A stretch of DNA of 19,960 bases, taken from contig JAGLYR010000044.1 in NCBI GenBank assembly GCA_023132135.1, positions 1 to 19,960 of the forward strand. The letters run 5' to 3'. This document shows positions 16,242 to 19,960 of this stretch, one piece after another (the first letter of the stretch is position 1; each line of letters opens with the position of its first letter). A program made the position numbers and the translations under genes. The notes beneath the pieces are model-generated. The model had not been told where the DNA came from and searched no databases. It was given only the letters and a program-made list of their open reading frames with translations. This stretch comes from Candidatus Eiseniibacteriota bacterium. Its GTDB lineage: Bacteria > Arandabacterota > Arandabacteria > JAGLYR01.

Positions 16242-18205
16242 GGACGCGGGTGATGGTGAACAAAGGGTTGAGCATTGCACTGCTCTCGGGATTGGTGAGC
16301 GTCGCGTTGGGCGCATCGCCGGTGGCGGGGAAACGCCCTCACTCTCACGATCCTCCAAGGATGCCTGCGGTCTTCCAGGCCGCGGCGGCAGACACATTTG
16401 CATATGTCGATCGTGTCACCGACGGAAACCTGCTTGGACTGAACGTCACCAACTACGGGTTCTTCGGAAACGATTTCGTGACCCGGGATCCTTCCATGGA
16501 ATACCCACTCGGTTCCGAGGTGGATCATCTCATCCGCGCGGGTCTCTGGTTTGGGGCGATCAACGTAGAAGGCGACACGCTGGTGACAACGGGAACCGTG
16601 GACGGGTACTGGCGAACCGGCGGGTCCTCGACGAGCGAGTTCACGCCCCGGGCCCGGTTCATCCGGGAGCGCTCACTCCTTATTTTCCGGTCCACCTACC
16701 ATCCCGATGCCGTGTCGGAACAGGACTTCTACGCCGTTTACGACGACCTGGGCCTCAAGCCCAGGCCCGGTATCCAGCAGCATCGCCCCCTGGGAATCCA
16801 GGTGGTCCAGAACAGCTACCTCTGGAGTTACGAGTTCGCCAATTCCTTCGTCATCATGTCCTTCGACATCACGAACGTCAGCGACCAGGTGTTGACCAAC
16901 CTCTACCTCGGCCTGTACGCCGAGATGGCCTCGGGATGGAAGGGCGGGTATGAACGCTGGCCGCCTTCCGGGTGGTTCCACAACAAGGTCCTCCACTACG
17001 AGGAGGAGAGCCACTTCGTCGCAGAGCACCGGACCAATTTCGGGAACGGCTCCGCTCCCCAGTGGGGCGCCGTCAAGTTCCTCGGGACCGTACCGCCCCC
17101 GGACGAACGGGCCGACGGCGGATCCAGCATCGCCTTCAACTGGTGGGACTGGAACCCGGGAAGTACAGAGCGGGACGAAGACAGCGAACGGTACGAGCTG
17201 ATGATCAACGGCGAGGTCGACGACGTCTCCACGATCGGGCAGGCTGGAGCCGATGACCCGGTAGAGATGATCTCCGTCGGACCATTCAACATCTTCTCGC
17301 CCGGCGACACGATCCGTGCCGTGTTCGCCTTCATGGGCGGAAAGGATCTGGACCACCTTCGATCCAGCGCCGTGGTGGCCCAGGATGCGTACGAGAGCGG
17401 CTACGTGATCCCCGGACCGCCTCCATCCCCCCGGTTGCTGGTGAGCCCGGGGGACAACATGCTGGAGATCTGCTGGGAGGATTCCGTCGAGAGTGTCCCC
17501 GACCCTGCGGATTCGACGCTCTTCGACTTCGAGGGATACCGGATCTACGTCACGCGGCAGGAGGCGGCCGACAGCGAGGACTTTGTTCTCATCAGGGAAA
17601 TGGACGTCGCGGGCAACGGGATCGGATACGAGACCGGCCTGGACGAGTACCGGATGGCGGAGGCTGTGATTGTGGACGGTGTAGAGTACAACTACCGCTA
17701 CGTCCTCGACAACCTCAAGGACGGGTTCCGCTACTGGGTATCGGTGACCTCCTTCGACACAGGCAATGAGAAGATCGGGAGTCTGGAGAGCGGGATAAAG
17801 CAGAATCTCACCATGGCCGTCCCGGGCACCAGGGCTGCGGCCAACCCGCGGCGGGTGACGGTGTTCCCGAACCCGTACCACGGGGACGCCGTATGGGACG
17901 GGGCTCGCGAGCGGGAGAGGTACCTCTGGTTCGCGAACCTCCCCGAAAGGGCCCTGATCCGGATCTACTCCCTCAGCGGAGACCTCGTGGAGGAGATCGA
18001 CTTTGATGGCAACACGTATGCCGCCGGGAACATCTCCGGCATCCGGAGCACTTCCGGTGAGGGCCTGTCGTTTTCCGGCGGGATGTGCGCGTGGGATCTG
18101 ATTTCGCGCAGCGACCAGCCGGTGGCATCCGGGCTCTACATGTTCACCGTCAGTGACCGGAGCTCGGGTGAAGTCTCGGTGGGCAAGTTCATGGTAATCC
18201 GATGA
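16238..18205 (+). CDS. Large secreted protein with Fn3-like and C-terminal FlgD-like/type IX-sorting-like domain
   Basis: The 655-residue protein has an N-terminal signal peptide (to about residue 30). The central part is rich in aromatic beta-strand sequence that I do not recognise. A fibronectin-III-like stretch follows (SPRLLVSPGDNMLEICWEDS...GYRIYVTR). The last 114 residues (542-655) match a FlgD-Ig/type IX sorting-domain pattern: VFPNPYHG, IRIYSLSGDLV, then VASGLYMFTVSD and GKFMVIR. This tail is typical of cargo in FCB bacteria. The ATG at 16238 overlaps the NHL gene's stop; ATG 16253, preceded by GAGG, is an alternative. The enzyme activity, if any, is unknown. It is fourth in the operon. 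Confidence 0.85.
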   Translation: MRTRVMVNKGLSIALLSGLVSVALGASPVAGKRPHSHDPPRMPAVFQAAAADTFAYVDRVTDGNLLGLNVTNYGFFGNDFVTRDPSMEYPLGSEVDHLIRAGLWFGAINVEGDTLVTTGTVDGYWRTGGSSTSEFTPRARFIRERSLLIFRSTYHPDAVSEQDFYAVYDDLGLKPRPGIQQHRPLGIQVVQNSYLWSYEFANSFVIMSFDITNVSDQVLTNLYLGLYAEMASGWKGGYERWPPSGWFHNKVLHYEEESHFVAEHRTNFGNGSAPQWGAVKFLGTVPPPDERADGGSSIAFNWWDWNPGSTERDEDSERYELMINGEVDDVSTIGQAGADDPVEMISVGPFNIFSPGDTIRAVFAFMGGKDLDHLRSSAVVAQDAYESGYVIPGPPPSPRLLVSPGDNMLEICWEDSVESVPDPADSTLFDFEGYRIYVTRQEAADSEDFVLIREMDVAGNGIGYETGLDEYRMAEAVIVDGVEYNYRYVLDNLKDGFRYWVSVTSFDTGNEKIGSLESGIKQNLTMAVPGTRAAANPRRVTVFPNPYHGDAVWDGARERERYLWFANLPERALIRIYSLSGDLVEEIDFDGNTYAAGNISGIRSTSGEGLSFSGGMCAWDLISRSDQPVASGLYMFTVSDRSSGEVSVGKFMVIR

Positions 18206-18218
18206 GGTGAGGGGACGC

Positions 18219-19652
18219 ATGAGAGGATTGACGGCATACGGGGCATGGGCTGTGGTTCTGGTCCTTTGCGCGACTGTGATGGCGGGCTGCAGCGACGACC
18301 CGGTGAAGCCCATCGGGCGGAACTCGCCGCCCCAGACCATCGCGTTCCTGCCCGAGAACCCGGACACGAGCCTTTACCGCCAGGCGCTGAGCTGGTGGGG
18401 CGAAGACATGGATGGTGAGGTCACGCACTACCTCTTCCGGTTCCTGTACGATTCGGCGGAGTGGCGCGCCGGCGATACATCCTGGGTCACGACCACGGCA
18501 ACGGAGTCGACGTTCTACCTGCCGGTCAGCAATGAGCTGGCCGTCCACACCTTTGAAGTAACGGCGGTGGACGATGACGGCGCGGAGGATCCGACCCCCG
18601 CTCGCATCAACCTCATCGTGCGGAACTCCCAGCCCGAGGTTTCTTTTGAGGACCTGGCGAGGTTGCCGGATACGACGCTGACGGCCATCACGTTCTTCTG
18701 GACGGGTAAGGACACAGTGGACGGCAACGACACCATCACCGAGTACCTTATCTGGCTGGACGGGCAGGCCGCGCCGTACTCTCTGGATAACCTGGTTTCC
18801 CACTACACCTTTGGGCGGGATGATCTCCGGGGGGGTGACGGCAGGACCCGGACCGTGTACCTGCAGGCTGTTGACAGCGGTTGCGACTCGAGCGAGATCG
18901 CGACCTATTCCTGGTACGTGAAGCAACCGACCGGCAGGATCCTCCTGATCGACAACGTGCCCGGCAGCCTGGTCGGGGCCTCGAGGTCCGACGAGTTCTA
19001 CCGCGATGTCCTGGACTCCCTCGCCCTGCTGGGAGAACCCTACACGTTGCTGGATTTTGAGAGGCACGGCGGATTCACCACGGCGGAGGACGTGTTTCCT
19101 GCTCTCGAACCGTTCGAAGCGGTGATCTGGTACACCGGGACCGACTCCCTGCCCTCCGACCTCATGGTCCGGGCCGAGCAGGGTATCCGGCAGTACCTGG
19201 ACTTCGGCGGTTCCATTATGCTGTCCAGCATGGCGACGGTGGGCGCCTTCGGGGCCCAAGGGGTTTTCACCGAGGAGTTCGCGGCGCAGTACCTGGGAGT
19301 GCGCGAGTTCTACCTGGACGTAGCGGCCAACATCCCGGACTCGAACTTCGATCTTCAGAAGGGCTGGTTCGTCGAACCCGCGGGGGACGCGGGACTCGAC
19401 ACACTCAAGGTCTCGAAACCCCAGATCTGGGTGGAGAATTTCGCCGGTGTCCCCGGCGCGGAATCGCTCTACCGGGTGGAAATGGGAAGATACACGGAAA
19501 GCGGGCAGGATAACGACTGGTCGGTGGCACAATTGTACGAGACGCCCTCAGGAGGGCAAGCGGCTTACTTCAGTTTTCTACTGGAACGCAGTGACGGGCT
19601 TTACAACGCCCGTCCACAACTGGCGAAGGTCCTGAATCGTTTGCTGGAATAG
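18219..19652 (+). CDS. Lipoprotein with Ig/Fn3-like domains and a glutamine-amidotransferase-like fold
   Basis: The 477-residue lipoprotein has signal MRGLTAYGAWAVVLVLCATV and lipobox MAGC (C24). The mature N-terminus is CSDDP, which resembles the surface-export signal (Ser/Lys plus acidic residues) of Bacteroidota lipoproteins. Two Ig/Fn3-like segments follow (SPPQTIAFLPENPDTSLYRQALSWWGEDMDGEVTHYLFRF; SQPEVSFEDLARLPDT...ITFFWTGKD). The C-terminal half begins RILLIDNVPGS and contains FEAVIWYTGTDS and YLDFGGSIMLSS, the pattern of a class-I glutamine-amidotransferase-like/ThuA-like alpha/beta fold; Ser lies where a catalytic Cys might be. The ATG at 18219 is preceded by GAGGTG; GTG 18207 is an alternative. 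It starts 13 nt after the preceding gene. Confidence 0.82.
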   Translation: MRGLTAYGAWAVVLVLCATVMAGCSDDPVKPIGRNSPPQTIAFLPENPDTSLYRQALSWWGEDMDGEVTHYLFRFLYDSAEWRAGDTSWVTTTATESTFYLPVSNELAVHTFEVTAVDDDGAEDPTPARINLIVRNSQPEVSFEDLARLPDTTLTAITFFWTGKDTVDGNDTITEYLIWLDGQAAPYSLDNLVSHYTFGRDDLRGGDGRTRTVYLQAVDSGCDSSEIATYSWYVKQPTGRILLIDNVPGSLVGASRSDEFYRDVLDSLALLGEPYTLLDFERHGGFTTAEDVFPALEPFEAVIWYTGTDSLPSDLMVRAEQGIRQYLDFGGSIMLSSMATVGAFGAQGVFTEEFAAQYLGVREFYLDVAANIPDSNFDLQKGWFVEPAGDAGLDTLKVSKPQIWVENFAGVPGAESLYRVEMGRYTESGQDNDWSVAQLYETPSGGQAAYFSFLLERSDGLYNARPQLAKVLNRLLE

Positions 19653-19808
19653 GCACCAAGCGATCTCGTGTTGAACGACCGAGCTTGAAACCTATCTGGC
19701 CGATGGCAGGATGCCATGGCAGAGGAGGTGATACCGGAGACGCATGGAAGTTGCTTTCAGCAGTTGAAGCTTTGCCCAAGTGGTGTATTTCGCCAGGAGG
19801 TGTATGTC
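19653..19808. other. Intergenic spacer before the last gene
   Basis: The 156-nt gap holds a short perfect hairpin ATGGCA-GGA-TGCCAT (19703-19717) without a T-tract and, at 19795-19800, an AGGAGG ribosome binding site for the next gene. No clear terminator or promoter was seen, so readthrough from the operon is possible. Confidence 0.4.
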
Positions 19809-19960
19809 ATGCGAAAGACTCTGGTACTTGCAAGCGTAGTCTTGCTGGTCGCCGCTCCGATGGCCTTCGGGCAGGCCGTCTCAACGACTGCCTGCAAGGT
19901 TCAGGACGGAACCCACACGGTTGGTACGGAGGTCTTCATCGACAGTCTGGTGGTCACGGG
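19809..19960 (+). CDS. Secreted protein, N-terminal fragment (cut by window edge)
   Basis: An open frame starts at ATG 19809, eight bases after a strong AGGAGG, and runs off the window. It begins with a signal peptide (MRKTLVLASVVLLVAAPMAFGQA) and continues VSTTACKVQDGTHTVGTEVFIDSLVVT. The last part, with VGTEVFIDSLVVTG, resembles the OB-fold-like or DUF5689-like domains of secreted FCB proteins, but too little is visible to name it. It is probably part of, or adjacent to, the surface-protein operon. Confidence 0.75.
   Translation, partial: MRKTLVLASVVLLVAAPMAFGQAVSTTACKVQDGTHTVGTEVFIDSLVVT

Noticed and set aside
16673-18367. 564-codon minus-strand ORF
   Set aside because: Antisense to the secreted FlgD-tailed protein and the next lipoprotein start; no domain or ribosome binding site.

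Overview
The window is a GC-rich, gene-dense bacterial chromosome segment with two strand blocks meeting at about 10.6-11.3 kb. Everything left of 10.6 kb is on the minus strand; everything right of 11.3 kb is on the plus strand. A PorV/PorQ-type outer-membrane protein, a large TonB-dependent receptor with an N-terminal carboxypeptidase-regulatory-like domain, and a secreted protein ending in a FlgD-like/type IX-sorting-like domain suggest a diderm of the FCB superphylum. Uncultured lineages such as Eisenbacteria, Krumholzibacteriota, Latescibacterota or Gemmatimonadota relatives would fit. The phylum is inferred from gene content only.

Left block (minus strand). A compact operon encodes a CMP/dCMP-type nucleoside (guanine-like) deaminase, type II thymidine kinase and RlmN; the first two overlap by one base and rlmN starts one base after the tdk stop. 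A monocistronic thioredoxin-like DUF255 protein with a lipoprotein-like signal follows, then GTP-dependent PEP carboxykinase (pckG). The gaps on both sides of the DUF255 gene and the region upstream of pckG hold unusual heptanucleotide repeat arrays in inverted orientation. Next come an alkaline-phosphatase-superfamily 'sulfatase' with Thr where the formylglycine Cys/Ser should be, an organophosphate:phosphate-antiporter-type MFS protein, and a P-loop kinase-like protein. The last three may form a phosphorylated-metabolite cassette.

Divergent region (10571-11338). It holds two strong hairpins, an 11-bp-period direct repeat, a near-consensus sigma70 promoter pointing right (TTGACG, 18 bp, TATAAT) and a leader of about 410 nt.

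Right block (plus strand). A tight operon encodes a TonB-dependent receptor, a PorV-like protein, an NHL-repeat lipoprotein, a large secreted protein with a FlgD/CTD-like tail, and a lipoprotein with Ig/Fn3-like domains plus a glutamine-amidotransferase-like fold and a CSDD motif after the lipobox. A sixth secreted-protein gene runs off the right edge. I read this as a cell-surface module in which the PorV-like protein and CTD point to type IX-type export and the receptor may transport or anchor at the outer membrane. The substrate cannot be told from sequence.

No tRNA, rRNA, CRISPR array, transposase or integrase was seen.
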